DNA from: a bacterium
GTDB lineage: Bacteria; SZUA-79; Acidulodesulfobacterales; Acidulodesulfobacteraceae
DNA: 64,000 nucleotides
Assembly (NCBI GenBank): GCA_021813525.1
Contig: JAKAKK010000074.1
Location: 1 to 64,000, forward strand
Direction of reading: 5' to 3'
Below, piece by piece: positions 17,257 to 26,172 of this stretch (position 1 is its first letter; each line of letters starts with the position of its first letter). The notes under the pieces were generated by a model. It saw only the letters and a program-made list of their open reading frames with translations, was not told the origin of the DNA and did no database searches. The translations under genes and the position numbers were made by a program.

Positions 17257-18327
17257 TTAATATATTTTCGCTTTCTTCTCGTCTTTGCTTTTCATTAACT
17301 TCGATACGTTGATATTGTCATCGCTTAATTTTGAAAGCCAATCTTCAAATAAAGAAATACACTTGCTTTCGTGTTCGGATTGCGGCGTAGATAGCGTTCT
17401 TTTTAATAAGTTATCCGAACTTACCAAAGAAAATATTACTTCTCCTCCTGTAACGTCGTCGTAGATGTTATAATTGGCTATTCCAAATCCGTTTGACGAA
17501 CCGGCTCCGAGATACTCATAAGTGAGATTTGCAAGTCCCTTTAGTAAAAGGCCGTATTCTAAATCCGTAATGGGTTCTTTAAACGATATATAGCCGGTAA
17601 ATTTAGTTCCTGGAATGATATATTCGGCGTTAAGAATAGACTGTATCGTTTTTCTTTCTTTTTTGTCTTCCGATTTTTTATTCTTATTATTTTCTTTTTC
17701 CGCCCGTTCCTTTTCTATCGTTTCTTCCCACGCTTTTACGTCTTCTTTGGATAGGAACCTGCCGAACTTAGTTTGATTAAGAATATCGTCTTTCTTAGTG
17801 AACGTTCTTGTTTGAATAAGAGAGCAGCCATAACGGACCATAGGAACGTTATCCTGAAATTCTTCCCCGTTATCTTCCGCATTTTTTGATTTAAATTCAT
17901 AAAGATAAGAACGATAATCGGCAGGCATAAAATCCGTTACGATTAGTTTGCCCGGAATCGCAAGGCTTGTGCCGAGTAAACTAATTACTGGATTTAACGA
18001 CTTAACTTTTTGGACTATATCGAATTCTTGTTTCTGGTAATTTGCGCCTCCTCCGGCTACCATAAGGAAATAATCGGTAGTATTTATTTTTATTCCTTTT
18101 TCTAAAGCTTCTTCAAGTAGAATCTCGCTCATTTTGCGTCTTAAGAGCCCCCTAAATCCGTTGCCGGTATAGACCGGCAATTTAACGAGTCCGCCTATCT
18201 CTTCATCGTAAATTGTCCTTGTTTTTATTGCGGTAACCGACTTTTCGGCGCCTTCTTTGTCTCGTCTCGTCTCCATCGTCTCAATTTGCATTAACGGCGT
18301 AACGGCCGTAAAATTTACTTTTAACAT
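17257..18327 (-). CDS. csf2: Csf2, Cas7-like backbone protein of a type IV CRISPR complex
   Basis: The 356-residue protein opens with a RAMP strand (LKVNFTAVTPLMQIETMETR), then KLPVYTGNGFRGLLRRKM near residues 52-69, a pattern shared with Csf2/Cas7 proteins. A glycine-rich GAGSSNGFGIANY lies near residue 290. Csf2 polymerises along the crRNA. A highly charged Glu/Lys linker (about 195-225) interrupts the fold. The gene begins 12 bases after the DinG stop, in an operon with the other csf genes. Confidence 0.8.
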   Translation of the reverse strand: MLKVNFTAVTPLMQIETMETRRDKEGAEKSVTAIKTRTIYDEEIGGLVKLPVYTGNGFRGLLRRKMSEILLEEALEKGIKINTTDYFLMVAGGGANYQKQEFDIVQKVKSLNPVISLLGTSLAIPGKLIVTDFMPADYRSYLYEFKSKNAEDNGEEFQDNVPMVRYGCSLIQTRTFTKKDDILNQTKFGRFLSKEDVKAWEETIEKERAEKENNKNKKSEDKKERKTIQSILNAEYIIPGTKFTGYISFKEPITDLEYGLLLKGLANLTYEYLGAGSSNGFGIANYNIYDDVTGGEVIFSLVSSDNLLKRTLSTPQSEHESKCISLFEDWLSKLSDDNINVSKLMKSKDEKKAKIY

Positions 18328-18338
18328 AATAACCCCCT

Positions 18339-20195
18339 TTAAATTAATTTATTTTTTATAATTCCGTAATTTGACAGCGTTTCTTTGACGATATGATAAT
18401 ATTTAGGATCCCATAACCTTGAATCTAAAATATAAATTTCGCCTTTATCTTTCTCAGTTCTTATTAATCTCCCTATATATTGCCTTAAGTTTAAAATCAT
18501 CTCCCGTTTGGCGATAAAAAATCCTTGACTTTTGCTTTTCTCTCTTATATCAAGGAACCTTCTTGAATTCATCACCGGAAAAGGCAACTTGGTTATATAG
18601 AGCTTGGTAAGTTCTTTGCCCGGCAAATCAATTCCCGTGCCGTAATTGCGTGTCCCAATTAATATCCTGCCTTTGTTTTTAAATTCTTTTACTTTCAAGT
18701 AGGAAGATTTGCCTCTCTCGGCAACTATTACATTATCTATGCCGTGTTCCTTGAGATTATTTGCAATTAAATCTACTTCTTCAAAGCTTCCATTGATTAC
18801 AAGCGTATTTTCTCCTGAATAAGTTTTAATGATGATTTTGGCGGACTCTTCCGTCCATTTGGGATTAATTTTACTTTCCATTCCTTCTTTTTTAATTACT
18901 GGAGCAGGATAGCTTTTTTTGCATAAAATAATGCTGGACTGTTCTTTCTTAAATATTCTCCGCATAATATATACGGTATGTTCCTTATCTCTAACTTTTT
19001 TCATTATTGACATTGACGCGTCTTGTGTTTTAACTTTAAAACCAAGTCGATAATAGACATAATTTCTCCCAGCGGCATCATCTCCGGCGGTAAGAGTAGC
19101 GGACATACCCAAACATCCGTCGAGTTTGTTCCAAAATTTAAAAAAGAGTTCGCGGGCAATATTCTTTTTTAGAAAATGCAACGTCGGATATCCTTTAAGG
19201 GGGGAGCAATAAATTCTCACATCAGATTGCTTTGTTTTTAGAGTGTGTAATTCTAAAACCTCGCTTATAAATAAATTCGAAACAGGAAAAGATAAAGCTT
19301 TAACAAATTTCTCAACTCTTTTTAATTCAGGTCTATCTAATAATTCGGCCAATTCCCTTATAATAGCCAGTCCTACAACATTAGTTTTGCTATAATATTC
19401 ACCGACGCATTTAGAATTGCTATATTTATTTATTATTCTTTTGCAAACTTTACGAATATAAAATAAATTATTAACAGCCGATAAATAACCCCTTTCTTTT
19501 TTTCCTACAAGCTTTTTCAAAAGCATATCCGAAAGATTTTTAAGTCTGAACACCGAAAAAGATGAAGTAAGGGCGGCTTCTGCCGATTCTAAAATTGCAT
19601 GCGCCTCATCGAATATCACTATGTAATCGTTTATATTAAAACTTTCGTTATAAGTCTTAAAAAGCAAATAAGAGTGATTGGTTACAGATATATCACATTC
19701 TCCTATATCCGTCATATATGGTTTTCTTTTTTCATCTTCCATTGTTAAATTTTTGACTATTTGTTTGTTATCCTCTCCGATTTCTACATTTTCGAATAAA
19801 GTGTCAAATAAATACCAATATCCCGCTTTATTTTCGATTTGTCGTAGGTATTCGTTTAATTGATTTACATTAATAAATAAAGACTTAACATCGTCATCGA
19901 ATTTATCTATATTGAAATAATTGTTCTTACCAATTGATAAAGAGGAAGTAATAGCGTCATCAAAACTGATTTTAGGATTTTTATTGGCGAGCAAATCGGC
20001 TATTTCTTTTGCGAGCTGGTTCGTCGTTGTGCTAATTATTACCTTTTTCCCTTGCTTAGCAAAAGTTTCCGCAATATCTGCCGATATTACCGATTTTCCA
20101 GCTCCGGTAGGAATTTCTGCAAAGAAAAACTTATTCCGCATTTTTTTTATCGCAATTTCTTTAAAGTCTTGCTGATATTTATAAAGCCTTGCCAT
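18339..20195 (-). CDS. dinG/csf4: DinG-family helicase of the type IV CRISPR system (Csf4)
   Basis: The 618-residue SF2 helicase has Walker A PTGAGKS (29-35), a DEAH box (196-199) and C-terminal motif VI LRQYIGRLIRTEKDKGEIY. It belongs to the XPD/DinG family. I see no four-cysteine iron-sulphur cluster between the Walker motifs, which agrees with type IV-associated DinG proteins and differs from housekeeping DinG. In type IV-A systems DinG is needed for interference against plasmids, probably by unwinding target DNA. It is the first csf gene of the operon. Confidence 0.85.
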   Translation of the reverse strand: MARLYKYQQDFKEIAIKKMRNKFFFAEIPTGAGKSVISADIAETFAKQGKKVIISTTTNQLAKEIADLLANKNPKISFDDAITSSLSIGKNNYFNIDKFDDDVKSLFINVNQLNEYLRQIENKAGYWYLFDTLFENVEIGEDNKQIVKNLTMEDEKRKPYMTDIGECDISVTNHSYLLFKTYNESFNINDYIVIFDEAHAILESAEAALTSSFSVFRLKNLSDMLLKKLVGKKERGYLSAVNNLFYIRKVCKRIINKYSNSKCVGEYYSKTNVVGLAIIRELAELLDRPELKRVEKFVKALSFPVSNLFISEVLELHTLKTKQSDVRIYCSPLKGYPTLHFLKKNIARELFFKFWNKLDGCLGMSATLTAGDDAAGRNYVYYRLGFKVKTQDASMSIMKKVRDKEHTVYIMRRIFKKEQSSIILCKKSYPAPVIKKEGMESKINPKWTEESAKIIIKTYSGENTLVINGSFEEVDLIANNLKEHGIDNVIVAERGKSSYLKVKEFKNKGRILIGTRNYGTGIDLPGKELTKLYITKLPFPVMNSRRFLDIREKSKSQGFFIAKREMILNLRQYIGRLIRTEKDKGEIYILDSRLWDPKYYHIVKETLSNYGIIKNKLI

Positions 20196-20206
20196 TATTC
20201 CCCCTA

Positions 20207-20407
20207 TTAACTTAATTTATCGAATTGACCTTGCCTAAGATAAATCAAAAAATTCAATTTTTCAGATTTATCCTTAAAACATTTTTTATGACAATCTCCG
20301 TTTATATCGCAAATGGCGATAGCATTATCGCCCAATTCATCGTTGTCGCTTATGATACTTACTACATGATTTAAATTTACGTAATCTTTATCGGTCCTAA
20401 TAAACAT
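20207..20407 (-). CDS. Small acidic protein of unknown function
   Basis: This 66-residue protein opens MFIRTDKDYVNLNHVVSI and contains a Cys pair region (CDINGDCHKKC). A good Shine-Dalgarno, GGAGG, lies 7 bases before its ATG. It is 11 bases upstream of dinG and may be co-transcribed with the CRISPR genes. I recognise no family. Confidence 0.5.
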   Translation of the reverse strand: MFIRTDKDYVNLNHVVSIISDNDELGDNAIAICDINGDCHKKCFKDKSEKLNFLIYLRQGQFDKLS

Positions 20408-20519
20408 TTTTATTCCTCCTATTTACAATATTTTTTCTTAAGTCCGTAAATAATATCTTTGAGCGTTTCTTCTTTTTCCGCCCATAATAACCGCCTCCAA
20501 CGCATATTTGAGTTGACAT
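20397..20519 (-). CDS. Small basic peptide, 40 residues
   Basis: An open frame from the ATG at 20519, preceded by AGGGG six bases upstream, encodes a 40-residue peptide starting MSTQICVGGGYYGRKKKKRS. It overlaps the start of the next gene (20407) by 11 bases, consistent with coupling. The run of Gly, Tyr and Lys is unusual and would suit nucleic-acid binding. Short length keeps confidence low. Confidence 0.4.
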   Translation of the reverse strand: MSTQICVGGGYYGRKKKKRSKILFTDLRKNIVNRRNKNVY

Positions 20520-20534
20520 TTTAGCGTCCCCTAA

Positions 20535-21137
20535 TTAATATTTTTTAAATTTATAAGACTCGTATTTTTTCTCATATTCCTTGTTTATAAAATCAATATA
20601 TGCCAGTTTTTCTTCTCTCGTCCCTTTTATTTCCGCGCGCTTTTGTATTCCGCAAATCGGGCATTTTTCGGCTATAACCGATACCGTTTTCCCGGCGCCA
20701 GCGTATATTTGCATTAGTGTTCCGGCTGGTATGGTTATAAAGTAGTTTTTTATTTCTTTTTTGGATATTACGGGTTTATTTACCCAGTCGCTAATTAGTT
20801 TCGGCGGGTTAATAGGTTTATATTCTTTTATTTCAGAATTGGCGCCGGGAATATCATCCGAAACATTCGCCCATCCCGTTATTTCTATAAATTCAAAAAA
20901 CATCAACTTGTATTCTTTATCTCCTTTTATGGATATAGTAGGTTTTACGTCGCAAAAAGGACACTTGTCTGCGCCGGTAAGGCCTACTACCGGACCAGAG
21001 TTATCTACAAGCATTATTGTTCCTTCCGGTATAATATAATACCCGTTAGACATTTCTCTTTTAGTTTTTATGGTTTTTCCTAACCAATCTTTTACGAGAT
21101 TGGACGGATTAATTGTTTTGTAAATTAGGTCTTTCAT
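20535..21137 (-). CDS. Two-domain protein of an element-specific CxxC domain family
   Basis: The 200-residue protein is an internal duplication. Each half reads: Pro-rich start, W-x-x-K, a basic patch, an IPxGT turn, then CPFC or CPIC, then an ISIKGDKE-like strand and an acidic FxxFI end (domain 1 about residues 10-85, domain 2 about 105-185). The same domain forms the N-terminal half of the protein at 31783-32292 (EKCEHCG, ISIKGDRE). Two cysteines per domain could make a half zinc site shared by dimers. I know no named family for it. Confidence 0.6.
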   Translation of the reverse strand: MKDLIYKTINPSNLVKDWLGKTIKTKREMSNGYYIIPEGTIMLVDNSGPVVGLTGADKCPFCDVKPTISIKGDKEYKLMFFEFIEITGWANVSDDIPGANSEIKEYKPINPPKLISDWVNKPVISKKEIKNYFITIPAGTLMQIYAGAGKTVSVIAEKCPICGIQKRAEIKGTREEKLAYIDFINKEYEKKYESYKFKKY

Positions 21138-21153
21138 GGGTATAGCCCCCTCG

Positions 21154-21315
21154 CTATATTGATAAGTTTTTGAGTTCCTTTTTTAAGAAATAAATCTCTG
21201 TGTCATAATCGCTAATTTCGTGTTCTAATTCCTCAACCTCTAAACGCTTTAAATCAATCTTCTCGTTAATAGCTTTAATCTCGCTTTCAATTTCATCGAT
21301 TCTATTATTATCCAT
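21154..21315 (-). CDS. Small coiled-coil protein, 53 residues
   Basis: The frame starts at an ATG (21315) with GGAG seven bases upstream and encodes MDNNRIDEIESEIKAINEKI, continuing as a near-uninterrupted heptad-rich coiled coil with EVEELEHEISDYDTEIYFLKK. It lies between the relaxosome-type small genes and the CxxC protein on the same strand. It could be a bridging subunit of the relaxosome, but this is inference. Confidence 0.5.
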   Translation of the reverse strand: MDNNRIDEIESEIKAINEKIDLKRLEVEELEHEISDYDTEIYFLKKELKNLSI

Positions 21316-21342
21316 TTTTTCTCCTTTTTAAAATTTATAGAA

Positions 21343-21537
21343 TTAATTTAAACCATACTTGCTTGCCGTTTCGGCAATATTATTTTTCACTTCCTCAATA
21401 TCTGCGAAGTTTTTTTTATAGGAATTAAAGATTATAATCCCCAGCTTTTCATATGCCTCTTTTTTAACTTCCTTAAGTTCGTTTTCAAGTTTTTTAATCC
21501 TCTCTGCTTTGGCCGTAATATTTCTAATTTTTTTCAT
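21343..21537 (-). CDS. Small coiled-coil mobilisation-accessory-like protein
   Basis: The 64-residue protein opens KIRNITAKAERIKKLENEL, a charged helix, then EAYEKLGIIIFNSY, resembling small TraD/MobC-like accessory proteins encoded near relaxases. It overlaps the upstream RHH gene by 14 bases. Function is inferred from place and shape. Confidence 0.5.
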   Translation of the reverse strand: MKKIRNITAKAERIKKLENELKEVKKEAYEKLGIIIFNSYKKNFADIEEVKNNIAETASKYGLN

Positions 21538-21889
21538 TTGTGCTCTCCTTTAAAAGGTTGTATTTATCTATAAGTATCTTCCGTTTTTCCTTTACCTCGT
21601 TCAGCACTTTATTATCCACGCCAGGGATATATTTTGCTATATACGTAGATAACATACTCATATTAAAAACCAGTTCCTGCAACTCTTTAAGAGAAGCAAT
21701 TTCGGTTCTCACCGCGTCAAGTTTTTTCTCGAAATTCTTTATAATCGCCAAGTCGTTTTTACTGCTTTCCCTCTTGCCGTCAAGATAATCTTTCACAATC
21801 TGATTGACAAAACTCGACTGGTTGGATTCCTTCTTAATCTTGTAAAAAATATCTTCGTCAAACCCGACTCCCATAACTTTTTTTGCCAT
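21524..21889 (-). CDS. Ribbon-helix-helix protein with coiled-coil tail (relaxosome accessory candidate)
   Basis: The 121-residue protein begins MGVGFDEDIFYKIKKESNQS, FVNQIVKDYL, the form of an RHH DNA-binding domain, followed by a long coiled coil (EKKLDAVRTEIASLKEL). Relaxosome proteins such as TrwA and TraY use RHH domains to bind oriT and stimulate nicking. It is encoded next to the presumed oriT (21890-22250) and divides it from the rest of the operon. Direct repeats TTATTAAT just upstream (about 21931-21970) could be its binding sites. Confidence 0.6.
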   Translation of the reverse strand: MAKKVMGVGFDEDIFYKIKKESNQSSFVNQIVKDYLDGKRESSKNDLAIIKNFEKKLDAVRTEIASLKELQELVFNMSMLSTYIAKYIPGVDNKVLNEVKEKRKILIDKYNLLKESTNEKN

Positions 21890-22277
21890 TTCTACACCTC
21901 CGTCAACTTGTTATTTTTTTCAAAATATACCTTATTAATCTTAATAAAAATTCTTATTAATTCTTAATAATGCTCAAATCAGCCACCACAGCCGACTTTC
22001 AGCAGTCGTTATTAATAATTAATAAAATAAGCCCTGTATTTACGCCATTGCACGCCGCCATCGGTGCAAGGGTGTGTTCGGGAATTAGCTGTTTATAATT
22101 AAACGTGCGAAGCACACTATATTTCGTTTTTACTATAACTAAAATGTCTTTATTCAATATGAAAGTTTTTACCTATAATAAAAATATCTTTTCACTATAT
22201 TAGCTTTTGCTTTTTATAATTAAAATACGCGAAGCGTATCAATATTACCCGGCGCTTTTTAGCGCCGGGTCGCCGCC
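21890..22277. other. Putative oriT region with GCGAAGC mini-hairpins
   Basis: This roughly 390-base intergenic region separates the RHH gene from the MobF relaxase gene. It holds two TTATTAAT...CTTAATAA direct repeats (21931-21970). GTGCAAGGGTGTGTTCGGG near 22068 has the GGGTGTG core seen near the F-plasmid nic site. Two units of TTTATAATTAAA are each followed by a GCGAAGC hairpin: GTGCGAAGCAC at 22105-22115 and ATACGCGAAGCGTAT at 22225-22239. GCGAAGC is a known very stable DNA mini-hairpin. The location beside relaxase and RHH genes fits an origin of transfer. Confidence 0.5.
22247..22270. terminator. GC-rich hairpin after the relaxase gene
   Basis: ACCCGGCGCT and AGCGCCGGGT form a 10-bp perfect stem around TTTT, directly after the relaxase stop codon on the minus strand. 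It lacks a long U run on that strand, so termination may be weak or the hairpin may belong to oriT. Confidence 0.55.
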
Positions 22278-25049
22278 TCACGAGATATCTAAACCGCCCC
22301 GTTTTCTCTCCGGTTTTATATCCCCCGCCGGCTCGAATTCTTTTTTCGCCCCTTTTTCTTTTTTGGCTTTCTTTTCCGGCTCCGGAATGCCGTTTTCTTT
22401 TATTTTTCTTACCTGTTCTTCCTTGAAACGCTCCCTTCCTTCCTGGGTTAAACTATCGACCTGCTTATCCACTTTTTTAGACGTTCCAAATAGTTTCATT
22501 ATGTTTGTAGTAAAGACCTCCGCATTATACTTTGCGCGGGAGATATTAACATACATAGCATTCAACGTAGTATCGACTGCGTACGCCCATATTTTGCCCG
22601 CCGTCAGCCCCTGGCTCTTAGGGGTCGTTACGCAATATGCGTGCGTGAAAAAATCGTAATCTTTCGTCTCGAAGCTTACCTTTTTCGGATTGTTACTCAT
22701 CGTCGTAGCGTCGATTTTATAATTGCCGTTGTCAAGTTTTGCAATGTCGTCTATAATAGCCGTCTGACCGTTTCTTACGTCGAGATGCGCATAATCGTTT
22801 TCGAGAAAAACTATCTTGTCTCCCTTTGAAAAATTCTTTTCCACTTCGTAGTAAACCCGCTGGTCTTTCGACGCCGCCATAGAAATTTCTTTATCGTTAT
22901 TTCTGTCGTAAGCGGTCAACATCCTGCCGTCGATATCCACGTTTTTAACCTCGTATTCATGCATTTTATCTCTGCCCCGCACTATTATGTCTTTTTCGTC
23001 GTAGCTCCATATCTGCTTTTTGTCGTAGTCGTTAAGATTTTTCCCCTCCTTGATTTTTATCTTAAAATCCTCGGTAGCTAAAAGACCTTTTTGTTTTAAT
23101 TTTTCCCGGGTAATCTGATTAATAATAAAACGGTCCTTATTTTTTGCGGCCAGAATAATATTATTTTTATCGCCTTCAGTTACGTAGGCGTCGGCAATAG
23201 CCTGAAACAAGTCATCCTTGTCTTTTATCTCATGAATCTTCCCGGCGGCATCCATAGCTTTTAATCCTCTCAGCGCTTTGCTCTCTGCAAAATGCTTAAC
23301 TATCGCCTTAAGTACCGGGTCTTTTTGCCTGATGGATTCTTTTAACTCTACAAAAGAAATGTTCTCCGACTTCTGCATCCTTTCAAACATACCGCCGGCC
23401 TGTATAGAAGGCAGTTGTTTTATATCTCCTCCGGCAAACATCTTTGCTCCTTCCCGTTTGGCATATAAAGATACGTCCCTAAACTTTAAAGTAGCGGTCA
23501 TGGAAGACTCATCGAGGATATATATTTTTTTATTGTTTATCTCTATATTTTTCTTTCCGCGCATAATCGATAAAAAACTATCTAACGTCATCCCTTTTAT
23601 ACCGCTCGCTTCGTATATCTCTTGTGCCGCCTTACCCTGGAAAGACAATCCGATAAGTTCAAAGCCGCGTTCTTTGCATATGTCGTTAAGCGCCCTAAGG
23701 ACGGTTGTTTTTCCCGTGCCGGCGTCGCCTTGGAAAATCATCACCCCGTCTTTCGTGGTAAGCATCATTTCTAGAGTCTTTCTCTGGTCGTTGGTTAATC
23801 CTTTGAATTTAGGGTCATCCAACCGTTTCTTCTCTTCCCAGGCTTCTATCGCTTTTACCGCATCTTCCTTATTTAAAATCGATTCAAATTTATTATGCGT
23901 ATCTCTGGCGTGATTTTGTGTCTGAAACTCCGCCATCCTTATTTCTTTAGTAGTAAATTTATTCTTCCCGATTTCTTTTAAATCATGCTTCTTGACGGAT
24001 TCCTTCAGAGCCGTTTGAATAGCAACCTCGTCGAAACGAAAACCTTTATATATTAAAATCTGCTTTACCGAATTTTTAAAATCTAGATCCGAAAAAACGC
24101 TTTTGTTCTCGGTAAGCTTTTCGGCCGCTTCCGCTACCGCCTTTGCGACCTCTTCGCCGCCAGCCAAAACTCCGAATTTTTTAACGTATTCAATGCGTTT
24201 CTGCGGCGATTCCTCTTTCCAGCGAGTGCGGAGCTCCTCAAGAGTCTTACTCCTGTCTTTAGCAGGGCGGCTCTCTAAGTTGGCAAGTTCCTTTAAGCGG
24301 GCCTCCGGTTCGTCCGGAAATTCTTTTTTTAGTTCTTTAAGAAGCTTATCCATATTCTTGGATTGTTTCGAAAAAACTTGGATAGCTTCCTCGCCTATTC
24401 CTTCTATCGTGAAAAAGAAATTTTTATAGTCCGTTATTTTAACGCTCAAGCCCTCTTTCTGCAGAGCGTTATATAATTCAGCCCTGTACATCTTGCCGAA
24501 AGCGATGTGATATTCATACAAATCCCTTGAGTCTATAGAATACTCCCTGCCGTTAACGTATATGCGGTTGGCGACGACGACGTGGGTATGCAGCTGCGGG
24601 TCGTTTTCTCGCGAAGTGTGGTGTCTGAACGCCGCCCATTCTATTCCTTTATCGGGTGGGACAGGGACATACCTTCTTCTTCCTTTTTCGTCTTTACCGT
24701 TAAAGACCCTTGCGGTTATGACGTTTTTTTCTATATACTGTATGGTTTTACACATTGCATTATCGTGCATCTCGATGAGTTTTTCGCGCAGTACGGGATC
24801 ATCGGTCAGCTCAAGTAATATAGAAAAAGATTTCGGAGCGGAAAACGTTAAATCTATACCGGCGACTTTTCTCTTTTTAGATAAAAACTTGGAAAAACTC
24901 CCTTTATGCTCCGCTACGCTTTCCCCCAGCAGTTTATTAGCCTTTCCGCCGTAAAAGGACTCGTCGTTTTGGCCGGCGTAATACTGCTCCACGTCAGACT
25001 CATAATAACGCATAGCCTGTTCGAAATTTAGTTTTCCTATTGAAACCAT
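22278..25049 (-). CDS. MobF-family conjugative relaxase-helicase (TrwC/TraI-like)
   Basis: The 923-residue protein nicks oriT, stays covalently bound and unwinds the transferred strand. The N-terminal relaxase domain has tyrosine pairs at 15-16 and 23-24 and the HUH metal site FRHHTSRENDPQLHTHVV (141-158, His 144, 154 and 156). A RecD-like SF1 helicase follows, with Walker A GDAGTGKTT about residue 440 and IYILDESSM as Walker B. The C-terminal KSQGLTAGKIWAYA and VNISRAKYN are helicase motifs V-VI. The final 60 residues are Lys/Glu-rich. It is shorter than TraI of F but close to TrwC in size. Confidence 0.9.
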   Translation of the reverse strand: MVSIGKLNFEQAMRYYESDVEQYYAGQNDESFYGGKANKLLGESVAEHKGSFSKFLSKKRKVAGIDLTFSAPKSFSILLELTDDPVLREKLIEMHDNAMCKTIQYIEKNVITARVFNGKDEKGRRRYVPVPPDKGIEWAAFRHHTSRENDPQLHTHVVVANRIYVNGREYSIDSRDLYEYHIAFGKMYRAELYNALQKEGLSVKITDYKNFFFTIEGIGEEAIQVFSKQSKNMDKLLKELKKEFPDEPEARLKELANLESRPAKDRSKTLEELRTRWKEESPQKRIEYVKKFGVLAGGEEVAKAVAEAAEKLTENKSVFSDLDFKNSVKQILIYKGFRFDEVAIQTALKESVKKHDLKEIGKNKFTTKEIRMAEFQTQNHARDTHNKFESILNKEDAVKAIEAWEEKKRLDDPKFKGLTNDQRKTLEMMLTTKDGVMIFQGDAGTGKTTVLRALNDICKERGFELIGLSFQGKAAQEIYEASGIKGMTLDSFLSIMRGKKNIEINNKKIYILDESSMTATLKFRDVSLYAKREGAKMFAGGDIKQLPSIQAGGMFERMQKSENISFVELKESIRQKDPVLKAIVKHFAESKALRGLKAMDAAGKIHEIKDKDDLFQAIADAYVTEGDKNNIILAAKNKDRFIINQITREKLKQKGLLATEDFKIKIKEGKNLNDYDKKQIWSYDEKDIIVRGRDKMHEYEVKNVDIDGRMLTAYDRNNDKEISMAASKDQRVYYEVEKNFSKGDKIVFLENDYAHLDVRNGQTAIIDDIAKLDNGNYKIDATTMSNNPKKVSFETKDYDFFTHAYCVTTPKSQGLTAGKIWAYAVDTTLNAMYVNISRAKYNAEVFTTNIMKLFGTSKKVDKQVDSLTQEGRERFKEEQVRKIKENGIPEPEKKAKKEKGAKKEFEPAGDIKPERKRGGLDIS

Positions 25050-25051
25050 TT

Positions 25052-26158
25052 TTATCCTCTTTTCACAGTAAAAACGTGTTTGTCTATTTCTTTCACGAGC
25101 CGCTTTTTAACCGCCGTTTTAAAAGCGGCTTGAATAATTGTTTCATCGAACCGCAAACCTTTAAAAATTATGATTTGTTTAATTAAATTTCTAAAATCCA
25201 GGTCTGAAAAAAAATCAAGAGGTTGAAGCCTTCCAGCCGCCTCTGCGGCCGCCTCTGCCGCATCCTCCATATTAGCGAGAATAACAGGCTTTTCAATATA
25301 ATTTACGTGCTTCTGCGGCGATTCTTCTTTCCAGCTGGTGCGAATCTCCTCAAGCGTTTCGGTTCTACCTTGGTCAGGGCGGCTCTCAAGGTTGGCGAAC
25401 TCCTTGAGCCTTGCTTCCGGTTCGTCCGGAAATTCACTCATTAATTCCATGGAAGCTTTGTCTATATTTTTAGACTGCTTTGAGAATGTATGTATAGTCT
25501 CCTCGCTTATGCCTTCTATCGCGAAAAAGAAATTTTTATAATCCGTTATTTTAACGCCTATCCACCCCGCCTGTAGGTCGTTATATAATTCAGCCCTGTA
25601 CATCTTGCCGAGCGCTATCAGGTATTTAAATAAGTCTCTGGCGTCTATAGAATATTTCTCTCCCTTGATGTATATGCGGTTGGCGATGACGACGTTAGTA
25701 TAAAGGTGCGGGTCGTTCTCGCTTGAAGCATGATAGCTGAACGCCGCCCATTCTATCCCTTTATCGGGGGAAACAAGGTCGTTTACCCTTTTTCCCCTAA
25801 AGTCTTTGCCTTTTGACACCCTAGTTACTATTAAATTATTTTCTATATATCCCGTGGTTTTACATACTGAATTATCGTGCATCTCGATAAGTTTATCGCG
25901 CAGGACGGAATTATCGGTCAACTCAAGTAATACAGAAAAAGATTTCGGAGCTGAAAAAGTCAGGTTTATGGCGGCGTTATCGTTATGCGACAAAAACATA
26001 GGAAAGCTGTCCGTATGTTCTATCACGCTCTCCCCTATAAGCTTATTAGCTTTCCCGCCGTAAAAAGAGCCGTCTTGGCCGTCGATACGGCATATTTTTG
26101 CAAAAGACTCAAAATACTGCGCGGCCTGTTCGAAATCAAGCATTTCTATACTGACCAT
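25052..26158 (-). CDS. Truncated, probably inactive paralogue of the relaxase domain
   Basis: This 368-residue protein aligns with residues 1 to about 375 of the neighbouring relaxase (for example SFYGGKANKL, SAPKSFS, IEMHDN, PDKGIEWAAF are shared) and then stops before the helicase domain. Catalytic positions are lost: LHTH becomes LYTN, and the second tyrosine pair YY(23-24) becomes CR. The gene is still open throughout, only two bases from the active gene, so it arose by tandem duplication. It may be a decoy or oriT-binding modulator, or a decaying copy. Confidence 0.75.
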   Translation of the reverse strand: MVSIEMLDFEQAAQYFESFAKICRIDGQDGSFYGGKANKLIGESVIEHTDSFPMFLSHNDNAAINLTFSAPKSFSVLLELTDNSVLRDKLIEMHDNSVCKTTGYIENNLIVTRVSKGKDFRGKRVNDLVSPDKGIEWAAFSYHASSENDPHLYTNVVIANRIYIKGEKYSIDARDLFKYLIALGKMYRAELYNDLQAGWIGVKITDYKNFFFAIEGISEETIHTFSKQSKNIDKASMELMSEFPDEPEARLKEFANLESRPDQGRTETLEEIRTSWKEESPQKHVNYIEKPVILANMEDAAEAAAEAAGRLQPLDFFSDLDFRNLIKQIIIFKGLRFDETIIQAAFKTAVKKRLVKEIDKHVFTVKRG

Positions 26159-26172
26159 ACCTTTATTCCCTC

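Noticed and set aside
22207..24954. Several long plus-strand ORFs opposite the relaxase gene
   Set aside because: They are shadows in other frames of the clear MobF relaxase on the minus strand.
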